Assembly: GCF_002855575.1 (NCBI RefSeq) | Contig: NZ_PKRQ01000002.1 | Coordinates: 496,001-560,000 of the forward strand | Origin: Tabrizicola sp. TH137 | Lineage (GTDB): Bacteria; Pseudomonadota; Alphaproteobacteria; Rhodobacterales; Rhodobacteraceae | Length of the DNA stretch: 64,000 bases | Direction of reading: 5' to 3' | Part shown: one piece after another, positions 52,142-61,620 of the stretch | How positions within the stretch are numbered: position 1 is the stretch's first letter | Layout: every line of letters starts with the position of its first letter | Notes under the pieces: model-generated | Databases searched by the model: none | The model's input: the letters and a program-made list of their open reading frames with translations, nothing else | What the model was told of the DNA's origin: nothing | Translations under genes and position numbers: made by a program

Positions 52142-53641
52142 ATGAAAGAGATCGGTCACTGGATCAACGGCAAGCATGTGGCGGGCAAATCGGGCCGCTT
52201 TGCCGATGTCTTCAACCCGGCGACGGGTGAGGTGCAGGCCAAGGTGGCGCTTGCAACGAAGGCAGAGCTGGATGCGGCCACGGCGGATGCCGCCAAGGCG
52301 CAGGTGAAATGGGGCGCAACCAACCCGCAGCGCCGCGCGCGGGTAATGATGGAATTCGTCCGCCTTCTGAACCGCGACATGGACAAGCTGGCCGAGGCGC
52401 TGTCTTCGGAACATGGCAAGACCATTCCGGATGCGAAGGGCGATATCCAGCGCGGGCTGGAGGTGATGGAGTTCTGCATCGGCGCGCCGCATCTCTTGAA
52501 GGGCGAATTCACCGATAGCGCGGGTCCGGGGATCGACATGTATTCGATGCGCCAGCCCATCGGCGTGGCGGCGGGGATCACGCCCTTCAACTTTCCGGCC
52601 ATGATCCCGATGTGGAAGATGGGGCCTGCGCTGGCCTGCGGGAATGCCTTCATCCTGAAACCGTCGGAGCGTGACCCGTCGGTGCCGCTGATGCTGGCCG
52701 AGCTGATGCAGGAGGCGGGGCTGCCCGATGGCGTGCTTCAGGTGATCAACGGTGACAAGGAAGCGGTGGATGCGATCCTGGACAGCCCGATCATCGCCGG
52801 GATCGGTTTCGTCGGGTCCACCCCCATCGCGGAATACATCTATGGCCGTGGCTGTTCCAACGGCAAGCGCGTGCAGTGCTTTGGCGGTGCCAAGAACCAC
52901 ATGATCATCATGCCGGATGCCGATATGGATCAGGCGGCGGATGCGCTGGTCGGGGCGGGCTATGGTGCGGCGGGCGAACGCTGCATGGCGATCTCGGTCG
53001 CGGTGCCGGTGGGCGATGCGACGGCGGATGCGCTGATCGAAAAGCTGATCCCGCGGATCGAGAAGTTGAAGGTCGGCCCCTATACCGCTGGAAACGATGT
53101 GGATTACGGCCCCGTGGTGACGGCCGCGGCGAAGGCGAACATCCTGCGCCTGGTCGAAAGCGGCGTGGCGCAGGGGGCGAAGCTGGTCGTCGATGGCCGG
53201 AACTTCAAGCTGCAGGGCTATGAGGACGGGTTCTTTGTCGGCCCGCACCTCTTTGACCATGTCACCCGCGACATGGACATCTATCGCAAGGAAATCTTCG
53301 GGCCGGTTCTTTCGACCGTCCGCGCCAAGACCTATGAGGAAGCCTTGGCCTATGCGATGGACCATGAATATGGCAACGGGACCGCGATCTTCACCCGCGA
53401 TGGCGACACGGCGCGCGACTTTGCCGCCCGCGTCAACGTGGGCATGATCGGGATCAACGTGCCGATCCCGGTGCCGCTGGCCTATCACACCTTTGGCGGC
53501 TGGAAGAAATCGGCCTTCGGCGATCTGAACCAGCACGGCCCGGATGCGTTCCGCTTCTATACGCGGACCAAGACCATCACCTCGCGCTGGCCTTCGGGGA
53601 TCAAGGAGGGCGCGGCCTTCAATTTCAAACAGATGGATTGA
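52142..53641 (+). CDS. mmsA: Methylmalonate-semialdehyde dehydrogenase (acylating)
   Basis: CoA-dependent aldehyde dehydrogenase of valine and myo-inositol degradation, 499 aa. The N-terminus MKEIGHWINGKHVAGKSGRF, GITPFNFPAMIPMWKMGPAL and the catalytic Cys in GYGAAGERCMAISVAV are MmsA signatures. ATG 52142 follows GAGGGAGGG; ten upstream residues in frame are unlikely. Under probable LysR control. Other valine genes (mmsB, bkd) are not present in the window. Confidence 0.93.
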   Translation: MKEIGHWINGKHVAGKSGRFADVFNPATGEVQAKVALATKAELDAATADAAKAQVKWGATNPQRRARVMMEFVRLLNRDMDKLAEALSSEHGKTIPDAKGDIQRGLEVMEFCIGAPHLLKGEFTDSAGPGIDMYSMRQPIGVAAGITPFNFPAMIPMWKMGPALACGNAFILKPSERDPSVPLMLAELMQEAGLPDGVLQVINGDKEAVDAILDSPIIAGIGFVGSTPIAEYIYGRGCSNGKRVQCFGGAKNHMIIMPDADMDQAADALVGAGYGAAGERCMAISVAVPVGDATADALIEKLIPRIEKLKVGPYTAGNDVDYGPVVTAAAKANILRLVESGVAQGAKLVVDGRNFKLQGYEDGFFVGPHLFDHVTRDMDIYRKEIFGPVLSTVRAKTYEEALAYAMDHEYGNGTAIFTRDGDTARDFAARVNVGMIGINVPIPVPLAYHTFGGWKKSAFGDLNQHGPDAFRFYTRTKTITSRWPSGIKEGAAFNFKQMD

Positions 53642-53662
53642 TCTGCCTGTCAGCCTCTGGAA

Positions 53663-53688
53663 GGGCCGCCCCCTCGGGCGGCCCTTTT
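53663..53688 (+). terminator. Terminator after mmsA
   Basis: GGGCCGCC (53663-53670) / GGCGGCCC (53677-53684), loop CCCTCG, then TTTTGCGTTTTG. Confidence 0.88.
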
Positions 53689-53752
53689 GCGTTTTGCCCT
53701 TGATTGCCGATGCTGCGGGCTGCTTTCATCAATCTGAAGGCAAGGAGGTGCC

Positions 53753-54391
53753 ATGGACTGGATATCGGACATCGGACCGATCCTGCCGGAGTCACGGGCC
53801 GACCTCTCCCTGTTGCAGCGGCGGGGATTGCCGCGCGGGCTTGATCTCTTTGCGCCGGGGGATCGGGCGCAGGGCTTTCCGCTTGTTCTGTCCGGCAGGG
53901 TGGAAGTGTTTCTGACCGGCCCCTCGGGGCGCGAGATCCTGCTTTACGCGGTGGAGCGCGGGCAAAGCTGCATCCAGACAACGCTGGGTCTTCTGGGGGA
54001 CGAGCCTTATTCCGGCACTGCCGCCACGGTGAGCGATGCCGAAGTGGTGACGATCCCGAAACCGCTTTTCCTGAAGCTGATGGATCGCGACCCGGCTTTT
54101 CGCGGCTTTGTCCTGCGGTCCTTCGGGCAGCGGATGGCCGATCTGACGCGGCTTCTGGAATCGGTGGCCTTCGGGCGGGTCGAGGCGCGGCTGGCGGGCA
54201 TATTGCTGGACCTGGCCGAGGCGGGGGTGGTGCGCGCCACGCAATCCGAAATCGCGGCGCGGATCGGATCGGCGCGCGAGGTGGTGTCGCGCAAGCTGGA
54301 TGCCTTTGCGAAATCGGGCTGGGTGGAGACCGACAGGGGCGAGGTGCATCTGCGCGACCTGCTGGCCCTGCGCCGCGCAGCGGGGCGGTAA
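53753..54391 (+). CDS. Crp/Fnr-family regulator
   Basis: 212-aa regulator: N-terminal cNMP-binding-like domain (about 20-130; FAPGDRAQGFPLVLSGRVEV, IQTTLGLLGDEPYSGTAATV), C-terminal Crp-type HTH (ATQSEIAARIGSAREVVSRK). No FNR-type N-terminal cysteine cluster. A GTGAnnnnnTCAC site lies 43 bp past its stop, in front of the DUF2892 gene, suggesting it regulates that gene. The effector could be a redox or sulfur signal, given the DUF2892 neighbour, but this is speculative. Confidence 0.87.
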   Translation: MDWISDIGPILPESRADLSLLQRRGLPRGLDLFAPGDRAQGFPLVLSGRVEVFLTGPSGREILLYAVERGQSCIQTTLGLLGDEPYSGTAATVSDAEVVTIPKPLFLKLMDRDPAFRGFVLRSFGQRMADLTRLLESVAFGRVEARLAGILLDLAEAGVVRATQSEIAARIGSAREVVSRKLDAFAKSGWVETDRGEVHLRDLLALRRAAGR

Positions 54392-54433
54392 GCGGGGCAT
54401 AAGCCCCGTCTGGACCGGTTGGCGCGGCCCGAC

Positions 54434-54446
54434 GTGACAATATCAC
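54434..54446. promoter_or_regulatory. Candidate Crp/Fnr-type site before DUF2892
   Basis: GTGACAATATCAC, a perfect 4-bp inverted repeat with a 5-nt centre, lies 77 bp before the DUF2892 start. Its half-sites resemble Crp/Fnr (GTGA/TCAC). Confidence 0.5.
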
Positions 54447-54522
54447 AGACAAGATATGCGCGATTCGCTATGTTTCTCCCATGACCCGGAGGAACCGGGC
54501 CAAGGACAGAAAGGGAACCATC

Positions 54523-54729
54523 ATGTTCAAGAAAAATGTCGGTGGAATTGACCGTGTGCTGCGGATCGTCGTCGGCCTTGCCCTGCTGGCCGGGTTCTTC
54601 CTGAATGCCGATGCGGCCTATCGCTGGGCCTATCTGATCGGGATCGTGCCGCTGGCGACGGGGTTGATGTCGTCCTGCCCGCTCTATTCGATCCTCGGGC
54701 TTTCGACCTGCCCGATGAAGAAGGCCTGA
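54523..54729 (+). CDS. DUF2892 inner-membrane protein
   Basis: 68-aa protein with two predicted transmembrane helices: FKKNVGGIDRVLRIVVGLAL and the segment AYRWAYLIGIVPLATG, with conserved Cys in SSCPLYSILGLSTCPMKKA. This is the YgaP/DUF2892 type, often linked to rhodanese or sulfide metabolism. ATG 54523 has AAGGGAACC upstream; an in-frame ATG at 54481 is less likely. Confidence 0.82.
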   Translation: MFKKNVGGIDRVLRIVVGLALLAGFFLNADAAYRWAYLIGIVPLATGLMSSCPLYSILGLSTCPMKKA

Positions 54730-54778
54730 GCCTTCTCTGCGATGTGGAAGAGGCGCCGCTCCGAGGGCGGCGCCTCTC

Positions 54779-57637
54779 TCATTCAGCGGCCACGCGGCGG
54801 GGTTTGAGCATGTCGCGCAGATAGCGCCCGGTATGGCTGCGTTCGACCTTGGCCACCTCTTCCGGCGTGCCGGTCGCCACGATCTCGCCCCCGCCATCGC
54901 CACCTTCGGGACCGATGTCGATGATCCAGTCGGCGGTCTTGATGACGTCGAGATTGTGCTCGATCACGACAACCGTGTTGCCCTGATCGACAAGCTCGTG
55001 CAGCACTTCAAGAAGTTTGCGCACATCCTCGAAATGCAGGCCGGTTGTGGGTTCGTCGAGGATGTAGAGCGTTCGCCCCGTGGCCCGGCGCGACAATTCC
55101 TTCGAGAGTTTCACGCGCTGTGCCTCGCCCCCCGACAGGGTCGTGGCCTGCTGGCCGACCTTGATATAGCCAAGCCCCACCTGACAGAGCGCATCCATCT
55201 TCTCGCGGATCGCCGGAACGGCCTGGAAGAAGCCTTGGGCATCTTCGCATGTCATATCAAGAACATCCGATATGCTTTTGTTCTTGAACTTTATTTCCAG
55301 CGTTTCCCGATTGTAGCGATGGCCCTTGCAGGTTTCGCAGGTGACATAGACATCGGGCAGGAAATGCATCTCGATCTTGATGACGCCGTCACCTTGGCAG
55401 GCCTCGCAGCGCCCGCCCTTCACGTTGAAGGAGAAGCGGCCGGGTTGATAGCCGCGCGCCTTGGATTCCGGCAGGCCGGCGAACCAGTCGCGGATAGGGG
55501 TGAAGGCCCCCGTGTAAGTGGCCGGATTCGAACGCGGAGTCCGCCCGATGGGCCGCTGGTCGATGTCGATGACCTTGTCGAGATGTTCGAAACCCTTGAT
55601 CGTCTCGCACGGTGCGGGCGTCTCTCGCGCGCCGTTCAGGCGCATGGCGGCGGTCTTGAACAGCGTCTCGATGGTGAGGGTTGACTTGCCGCCGCCCGAC
55701 ACGCCGGTCACGCAGACGAACTTGCCCAAGGGAAAGTCCACCGTGACGTTCTTGAGGTTGTTGCCCGTGGCCCCGACCACGGTCAGCTTCTTGCCGCTGC
55801 CGCTGCGCCGGGTCTTTGGCACCGCAATCTCGCGCTGGCCGGAAAGGTATTGGCCCGTCAAGCTGACCGGGTCGGCGGCCACCTGTTCGGGCGTGCCGTG
55901 GCTGACGACGCGGCCGCCATGCACCCCCGCGCCGGGGCCGATGTCGAAGACATAATCCGCCTCGCGGATGGCATCCTCGTCATGTTCCACCACCAGCACC
56001 GTGTTGCCCTGATCGCGCAGGTTCTTGAGCGTGGTCAGAAGCCGGTCATTGTCACGCTGGTGCAGGCCGATGGAGGGTTCATCAAGGACATAGAGCACGC
56101 CCGTCAGGCCCGATCCGATCTGCGATGCAAGACGGATACGCTGCGACTCTCCGCCCGACAGCGTGCCGGCATTGCGCGACAGGGTCAGATAGTCGAGGCC
56201 GACATTGACAAGGAATCCAAGGCGTTCGCGGATTTCCTTGAGGATCGCGCGGGCGATTTCGTTCTTCTGGTTGGTCAGGCTATCCGGCACCGTGCCGATC
56301 CAGGCAAAGGCTTCCTTGATCGACATGCGGACCACTTCGCCGATATGAAGCCCCGCGATCTTGACCGCCAGCGCCTCGGGCTTCAGCCGGTAGCCGTGGC
56401 AGGTGCCGCAGTTGCGGTTGTTCTGGTAGCGTTCGAATTCCTCGCGCACCCAGGCAGAGTCCGTCTCGCGGTAGCGGCGTTCCATATTGGGGATGACGCC
56501 TTCGAAGACGCGGGACACTTCGTAGATGCGGCCGCCTTCGTCATAGCGGAAGCGGATCTCCTCTTCGCCCGAGCCATAAAGGAAGAGCTGCTGCACATGG
56601 GCGGGCAGGTCTTTCCATTTCTTCTTCGCGTCGAATTCGTAATGTTTCGCAAGGGCCTGGATGGTTTGCGTGAAGTAGGGGCTTTTCGATTTGGCCCAAG
56701 GCGCGAGTGCGCCCTGCATCAGGGTCAGGCCCTGATCGGGCACGACGAGGCGGTCGTCGAAGAACAGTTCGACGCCGAGGCCGTCACAGGCCGGGCAGGC
56801 CCCGAAGGGCGCGTTGAAGGAGAAAAGCCGCGTTTCGATTTCGGGGATGGTGAAGCCAGAGACCGGGCAGGCGAAGTTTTCCGAATAGGTGATGCGTTCG
56901 GGGTCGCCCTCGGCGGGCGCGGTTTCAAGGATGGCGATGCCATCGGCAAGGTCCAGCGCAGTGCGGAAACTGTCGGCAAGGCGTGTTTCCAGCCCTTCGC
57001 GCACGACGATCCGATCCACCACGACGTCGATGTCGTGGCGGAATTTCTTGTCGAGGGTGGGCGGCTCCTCAAGCTCGTAGAACTGGCCATCCACCTTGAC
57101 CCGCTGAAAGCCCTGCTTGCGCAGGTCGAGGAATTCCTTCTTGTACTCCCCCTTCCTGTCCCGGACGATCGGGGCCAGCAGATAGGCGCGTGTGCCTTCC
57201 GGCATGGCCATGACGGCATCGACCATGTCCTGCACCTGCATCGCCGTGATGGGCAGGCCGGTGGCGGGGCTGTAGGGCGTGCCGACGCGGGCAAAGAGAA
57301 GGCGGAGGTAGTCATAAATCTCCGTCACCGTGCCGACGGTGGACCGCGGGTTCTTCGACGTGGTCTTCTGTTCGATGGAGATGGCGGGCGAGAGGCCGGA
57401 GATGTGATCCACATCCGGTTTCCCCATCATGTCGAGGAACTGCCGCGCATAGGCCGAGAGGGATTCGACATAGCGGCGCTGCCCTTCGGCATAGATCGTA
57501 TCGAAGGCCAGCGAGGATTTGCCAGAGCCGGAGAGGCCGGTGATGACCACAAGCTGATCGCGCGGGATGTCGAGATCGACGCCCTTCAGATTATGTTCGC
57601 GCGCGCCGCGCACTTCGATGAACTTCTGTTCGGCCAT
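54779..57637 (-). CDS. uvrA: Excinuclease ABC subunit A
   Basis: DNA damage recognition ATPase of nucleotide excision repair, 952 aa. Two ABC modules: Walker [10 protein letters not shown] near the N-terminus and GVSGGGKST about residue 650; signatures [12 protein letters not shown] and [14 protein letters not shown]. Zinc fingers CPACDGLG and the CEACQGDG...CETCKGHR pair. ATG 57637 gives the standard start. A LexA-type box (57704-57718) lies 67 bp upstream, so SOS control is likely. Confidence 0.97.
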   Translation of the reverse strand: MAEQKFIEVRGAREHNLKGVDLDIPRDQLVVITGLSGSGKSSLAFDTIYAEGQRRYVESLSAYARQFLDMMGKPDVDHISGLSPAISIEQKTTSKNPRSTVGTVTEIYDYLRLLFARVGTPYSPATGLPITAMQVQDMVDAVMAMPEGTRAYLLAPIVRDRKGEYKKEFLDLRKQGFQRVKVDGQFYELEEPPTLDKKFRHDIDVVVDRIVVREGLETRLADSFRTALDLADGIAILETAPAEGDPERITYSENFACPVSGFTIPEIETRLFSFNAPFGACPACDGLGVELFFDDRLVVPDQGLTLMQGALAPWAKSKSPYFTQTIQALAKHYEFDAKKKWKDLPAHVQQLFLYGSGEEEIRFRYDEGGRIYEVSRVFEGVIPNMERRYRETDSAWVREEFERYQNNRNCGTCHGYRLKPEALAVKIAGLHIGEVVRMSIKEAFAWIGTVPDSLTNQKNEIARAILKEIRERLGFLVNVGLDYLTLSRNAGTLSGGESQRIRLASQIGSGLTGVLYVLDEPSIGLHQRDNDRLLTTLKNLRDQGNTVLVVEHDEDAIREADYVFDIGPGAGVHGGRVVSHGTPEQVAADPVSLTGQYLSGQREIAVPKTRRSGSGKKLTVVGATGNNLKNVTVDFPLGKFVCVTGVSGGGKSTLTIETLFKTAAMRLNGARETPAPCETIKGFEHLDKVIDIDQRPIGRTPRSNPATYTGAFTPIRDWFAGLPESKARGYQPGRFSFNVKGGRCEACQGDGVIKIEMHFLPDVYVTCETCKGHRYNRETLEIKFKNKSISDVLDMTCEDAQGFFQAVPAIREKMDALCQVGLGYIKVGQQATTLSGGEAQRVKLSKELSRRATGRTLYILDEPTTGLHFEDVRKLLEVLHELVDQGNTVVVIEHNLDVIKTADWIIDIGPEGGDGGGEIVATGTPEEVAKVERSHTGRYLRDMLKPRRVAAE

Positions 57638-57703
57638 GGCCAGTCTCCCGCACGGATGGGGCAGAGATAGGGCATCGCGGGCGAGTCTCCAATCTTAAAA
57701 TGT

Positions 57704-57718
57704 GAACAATGGGTGAAC
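57704..57718. promoter_or_regulatory. LexA (SOS) box of uvrA
   Basis: GAACAATGGGTGAAC matches the alphaproteobacterial LexA consensus GAAC-N7-GAAC. It lies 67 bp upstream of the uvrA start, over the likely promoter. Confidence 0.8.
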
Positions 57719-57775
57719 ATTCTACCCTGGCGCGCGGCTTTTGCCCGGGTTTTGAGCGGCCCCGCCCTGCCCCCT

Positions 57776-57803
57776 TTACATATTCAATTTTTACTATATG
57801 TAA
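57776..57803. promoter_or_regulatory. AT-rich palindrome before the rhodanese gene
   Basis: TTACATAT (57776-57783) and ATATGTAA (57796-57803) form perfect 8-bp inverted arms around a 12-nt AT-rich centre in otherwise GC-rich DNA. It lies 33 bp before the rhodanese start. Such sites are typical of ArsR-type repressors (BigR/SqrR class, persulfide-responsive), but the regulator is not in the window. Confidence 0.55.
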
Positions 57804-57835
57804 TCCGCCAGAGTTTGCATAGAAAGGGCAAGGCG

Positions 57836-58171
57836 ATGATTACGATCACTTCGGTTCCCGAGGCCGTCGAGCTTGCGCGGCAGGGGCGGCTGACGCTGCT
57901 GGATGTGCGCGAGGCGGGAGAGGTGGCCGCCTCCGGCACGGCGAAGGGGGCGGTGCATATTCCGCTGGGTCTTCTGCCGCTGAAGGCCGATCCGCGTTCG
58001 CCCGATTACGACAGGCGGCTGGCGGGAAAGCCGGTGGCCGTCTTCTGCGCTGCCGGGGCGCGGGCCGGGCGGGCAGTGGCGCTGCTGGAGCAGTTCGGGC
58101 ATGAGGCGGTGAATATCGGCGGCTTCGGCGATTGGTGCGGCTGCGGTGGAGAGGTGCAGCGTCACGCCTGA
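57836..58171 (+). CDS. Rhodanese-domain protein
   Basis: 111-aa single rhodanese domain, cytoplasmic. Active-site loop VFCAAGARAGRAVALL with Cys71 as the sulfur-carrying residue; LLDVREAGEVAASG is the family start. ATG 57836 follows AAGGGCAAGG. An extra Cys pair, DWCGCGGEVQ, is near the C-terminus. It overlaps convergently with the MFS gene by 10 bp. Likely in sulfane sulfur metabolism, possibly under persulfide control. Confidence 0.87.
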   Translation: MITITSVPEAVELARQGRLTLLDVREAGEVAASGTAKGAVHIPLGLLPLKADPRSPDYDRRLAGKPVAVFCAAGARAGRAVALLEQFGHEAVNIGGFGDWCGCGGEVQRHA

Positions 58172-59325
58172 CGGGCGCGGCGGCGGGCCTGCAAAGCGTG
58201 GACCGCGATCCCCGCAAGGCAGAGTGGCAGGCAGAAGGCGATCAGGCCGGAAGGCCCCATCGCACCTATCATCAGCGCCAGAAGCGGCGTGCCGGTGGTC
58301 GTGCCGACATTCCCCAGTTGCGCTACGGCGCCCGAGGCGCGGGCGCGGTCTTCGGGGGCAGGGTTCAGTTGCGGGATGGAGGCGAAGCTGGCCCCTTGCA
58401 CGATGCCCATCGCGCCGGCCAGCAGAAAGGCGGCGATGAGCGCAAGGTTCCCCTGCCCCCAACCCGCCCAGAGCAGCAGGGTAGCAAGCGCCCCGGCCGC
58501 ATAGCCTGCCTGAACCATTTGCACCGCCGTCAGATAGCGCAGCCCCCAGACCCCGAGCGTCAGGGAGATGGCAATGGAGAAAAGCGGCATCCCCGCCGCC
58601 GCCAGGGCGCGTTGCCCTTCAGGCAGAAGCGGCGGCAGCAGGGTCAGCACGGCCACGTAAAGCGCGGTGTAGAAGACGAAGCCAAGCGCCGGGGCCGCGA
58701 TGCGTGGCGAGGCATAGATGGCCAGATGCTGCGCGATCAGGCCGCTGCCGAGGGTCAGGCTGGGCGCGGGCGGATCGGAGGGCAGCAAGCCGCGCAGGAT
58801 GAGAGCCAGCGCCGCCATCCACCCGGCATGGGCAAGGAAGAGCGGCGCGATGCTGCCTTCGGCCAGCAGAGGCGGGCCGATCACGGCGAGAAGCGCGTAG
58901 GTGACACCGAAGAAGCTGCTCCACAGCGTCATGGCAAGGCCCTGATGGCGCTGTGACGCGATGCCTGCGATCATCGTGGGGCCAACCACGACGATGGCCA
59001 GATGCGACACGCCTTCCAGAACACGCGTCAGGATCAGGGCCGCGTAAGGCAGGGGCAGCGTCTGCAAGACCGAGACGGCCGCACCGAGGGCGAGGGCCGC
59101 CACGATGGCACGGCGCGGGCCGATCCGCGCCACCAGAAGCCCCGCAGTCGTGCCGAAGATCAACCCGACGATGCCCACGATGGAAACGATCAACCCGATC
59201 CCCGCCGCCCCTTGTTCGGGATAGCGGGCGGCCATCAGATCGAAGGCCACCGACAGCTTGCCGAATTGCGCGGCGGAGCCCAGCCCCGCCAGCCAGAGGG
59301 CGAACACCGTCACCACAGCCCGCAT
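58162..59325 (-). CDS. MFS transporter (CynX/sugar-type)
   Basis: Inner-membrane MFS permease, about 387 aa, 12 predicted helices; motif A-like region GLLVARIGPRRAIVAALALG between TM2 and TM3. I start at ATG 59325 (MRAVVTVFALWLAG), preceded by AAGGGGCAGGGG; the ATG 59340 used by the longer frame lies inside the GAGGATATTT repeat. Substrate unknown. Overlaps the rhodanese gene at the 3' end and follows lpdA. Confidence 0.84.
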   Translation of the reverse strand: MRAVVTVFALWLAGLGSAAQFGKLSVAFDLMAARYPEQGAAGIGLIVSIVGIVGLIFGTTAGLLVARIGPRRAIVAALALGAAVSVLQTLPLPYAALILTRVLEGVSHLAIVVVGPTMIAGIASQRHQGLAMTLWSSFFGVTYALLAVIGPPLLAEGSIAPLFLAHAGWMAALALILRGLLPSDPPAPSLTLGSGLIAQHLAIYASPRIAAPALGFVFYTALYVAVLTLLPPLLPEGQRALAAAGMPLFSIAISLTLGVWGLRYLTAVQMVQAGYAAGALATLLLWAGWGQGNLALIAAFLLAGAMGIVQGASFASIPQLNPAPEDRARASGAVAQLGNVGTTTGTPLLALMIGAMGPSGLIAFCLPLCLAGIAVHALQARRRARQA

Positions 59326-59335
59326 CCCCTGCCCC

Positions 59336-59402
59336 TTCATCTGTTCTCAAATATCCTCGGGGGGAGGGTCGCGCAGCGGCCCGTGGGGGGCAGACAGCCC
59401 CC
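59336..59402 (-). repeat. GAGGATATTT-box repeat, copy 4
   Basis: Between lpdA and the MFS gene. Minus strand: GGGGGCTGTCTGCCCCC hairpin (59385-59402), then CCGAGGATATTTGAGAACAG and ATGAAGG. The conserved ATGAAG tail overlaps the longer MFS frame and explains a false start. Confidence 0.7.
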
Positions 59403-59427
59403 TGCCCCGCCCGGTCCGGGTGCGCCG

Positions 59428-60822
59428 TCAGAAGTGCAGCGCGCGGCCGTAGGCGTCAAGCACCGCTTCATGCATCATCTCGGACAGGGTCGGATGCGGG
59501 AAGACGGTGTTCATCAGATCTTCCTCGGTGGTTTCCAGCGACCGCCCCACGACATAGCCCTGGATCAGCTCCGTCACCTCGGCGCCCACCATATGCGCGC
59601 CCAGAAGCTCGCCTGTCTTCGCGTCGAAGATCGTCTTGATCATGCCCTCGGATTCCCCAAGGGCGATGGCCTTGCCATTGCCGATGAAGGGGAAGCGGCC
59701 GACCTTGATGTCATATCCCGCCTCTTTCGCCTTGGCTTCGGTCAGGCCGACAGAGGCAACCTGCGGATGGCAATAGGTGCAGCCTGCGATGGAATTGGGC
59801 TTGATGGGATGGGGATGGCCGCCCGCGATGAGTTCGGCGACCATCACGCCTTCATGGCTGGCCTTGTGGGCAAGCCAGGGCGCCCCGGCGATGTCGCCGA
59901 TGGCGTAGAGGCCTTCAACGCCGGTGCGGCAGTATTCGTCAGTGATGACATGGGTGCGGTCGATCTTCACCCCCAGCGCCTCGAGCCCCAGGTTTTCGAC
60001 ATTGCCGACGATGCCCACGGCGGAAATGACCGTGTCGAAGTCATGGGTTTCGATCTTGCCGCCCACCTCGATATGGGCGGTGACGCCGACGCCGGGTTTG
60101 CGGTCAAGTTTCTTGACCCCGGCCTTTTCGAGGATCTTCATCCCCTGTTTCACAAATTGCTTTTTCGCGAAGGCGGAAATCTCGGCATCTTCGACGGGAA
60201 GGATGCGGTCCATCACCTCTACCACCGTGGTATCGGCGCCCAGCGTGTTGAAAAAGGAGGCGAATTCGATGCCGATGGCCCCGGACCCGATCACCAGAAG
60301 CTTTTTCGGCATCCGCTTGGGTTGCAGGGCATGCCTGTAGGTCCAGACCAGATCGCCATCCGCCTCCAGCCCCGGCAATTCGCGGGCGCGGGCGCCGGTG
60401 GCGAGGATGATGTTCGGCGCGGTCAGTTCCTCGACCCCTTTGTCAGTCTTGACGCTGACCTTGCCCTTGGCGGTGACAGCGGCCTGCCCCATCACGACCG
60501 TGATCTTGTTCTTCTTCATCAGATGGCCGATGCCGGAAGAAAGCTGCTTGGCCACCCCGCGGGACCGGGCGACGACGGCGGGAAGATCATAGCCGATGCC
60601 ATCCGCCTTCAGTCCGAACTCCTTGGCGCGGTGCATCAGGTGGAACACCTCCGCCGAGCGCAGCAGCGCCTTGGTCGGGATGCAGCCCCAGTTCAGGCAG
60701 ATGCCGCCCAGATGTTCGCGTTCGACGATCACGACCTTCCGGCCCAGTTGCGCGGCGCGGATCGCGGCGACATAGCCGCCCGGACCGGCACCGATCACGA
60801 TCACATCATAGGCTGCGGCCAT
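59428..60822 (-). CDS. lpdA: Dihydrolipoyl dehydrogenase
   Basis: E3 flavoprotein, 464 aa, of 2-oxoacid dehydrogenase complexes. FAD motif IGAGPGGYVAAIRAAQLG (residues 10-27); redox pair Cys42/Cys47 in GICLNWGCIPTKALL; NAD motif VIGSGAIGIEF; C-terminal His-Glu in PHPTLSEMMHEA. ATG 60822 is standard. No E1/E2 gene is adjacent, so the complex served cannot be told. Confidence 0.97.
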   Translation of the reverse strand: MAAAYDVIVIGAGPGGYVAAIRAAQLGRKVVIVEREHLGGICLNWGCIPTKALLRSAEVFHLMHRAKEFGLKADGIGYDLPAVVARSRGVAKQLSSGIGHLMKKNKITVVMGQAAVTAKGKVSVKTDKGVEELTAPNIILATGARARELPGLEADGDLVWTYRHALQPKRMPKKLLVIGSGAIGIEFASFFNTLGADTTVVEVMDRILPVEDAEISAFAKKQFVKQGMKILEKAGVKKLDRKPGVGVTAHIEVGGKIETHDFDTVISAVGIVGNVENLGLEALGVKIDRTHVITDEYCRTGVEGLYAIGDIAGAPWLAHKASHEGVMVAELIAGGHPHPIKPNSIAGCTYCHPQVASVGLTEAKAKEAGYDIKVGRFPFIGNGKAIALGESEGMIKTIFDAKTGELLGAHMVGAEVTELIQGYVVGRSLETTEEDLMNTVFPHPTLSEMMHEAVLDAYGRALHF

Positions 60823-60899
60823 CGCTTTCCTCCCTCAAAGAAATTGGTTTGGCCTTAAACTATTTTCCAAGCCCAAGCAACGAAGGCCGCGCCGGGGGC

Positions 60900-61493
60900 C
60901 TATGCATGGGGCGCATGGCTGGCGCCCTCCTGCATCCGGCGCAGTTCGGCGGCATAGCCACCGGCATCCAGCCAATCCTGTTCTTCCGGCGTACTGAAGC
61001 GGCCAAGCGCCACGTTCCGGCCGGGAAAGCGGCCGAAGCGGGCTATGACATATTGATGCGCGCGGGCATGCAGGGCCATTTCCGGATCGGAGGACATGCG
61101 TTCCTCCATCAGCGTGACCGCAAGGGATTGGTCGGCAGGGTCTTCGGAATGCTCGAAAGGCATGTAGAAAAATTGCCGGTCAGGTTCCGGCGCGCCTTTG
61201 TCCCAGCCCATCTCCAGCGCCCGGCGGGCGGCGGCGAGGGCGCGGGCATCGGTGGCAAAGCTTTTGGCGGTGCCGCGGAACATGTTGCGGGGAAGCTGAT
61301 CGGTCAGGATCAGATAGGCCAGCGTGCCGACGGTGCCGTCGATCCAGTGATCGAGATGGCCGTCGCGGGCGGCGGTCCAGAGATCCTCGAACCGGTCGCG
61401 GCAGGTGCTGTCGATCGCCTCGCCCCCGGCATACCAGCCGTCGGGTCCGATCTCGGTCAGCCAGAAATCAAGGAGTTCGACCGGGTCCGCCAT
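60900..61493 (-). CDS. DUF924 family protein
   Basis: 197-aa cytoplasmic all-helical protein of DUF924, similar in fold to TPR proteins. VELLDFWLTEIGPDGWYAGG is the family start, then LILTDQLPRNMFRGTAKSFA and FFYMPFEHSEDPADQSLAV; H-A-x-x-H-x-x-V-I-x-R-F-G-R-F-P near the C-terminus is the most conserved block. Start ATG 61493 follows GGAAGGAAA. Function unknown. It may be read together with lpdA (78-bp gap). Confidence 0.9.
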   Translation of the reverse strand: MADPVELLDFWLTEIGPDGWYAGGEAIDSTCRDRFEDLWTAARDGHLDHWIDGTVGTLAYLILTDQLPRNMFRGTAKSFATDARALAAARRALEMGWDKGAPEPDRQFFYMPFEHSEDPADQSLAVTLMEERMSSDPEMALHARAHQYVIARFGRFPGRNVALGRFSTPEEQDWLDAGGYAAELRRMQEGASHAPHA

Positions 61494-61620
61494 GGGGTTT
61501 CCTTCCCTGCTCAAGCGGCGACGTTCGCAGGTAACGAGACTGGGCGCAACCTGCGATCCACTCGCGGTTGATACCTCTGCGCCCGGCGACGCCTGTCCGC
61601 CGCAATGGCGAAGGCGCCGA

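Noticed and set aside
55850-57670. 606-residue open frame opposite uvrA
   Set aside because: Antisense to uvrA, with no signature.
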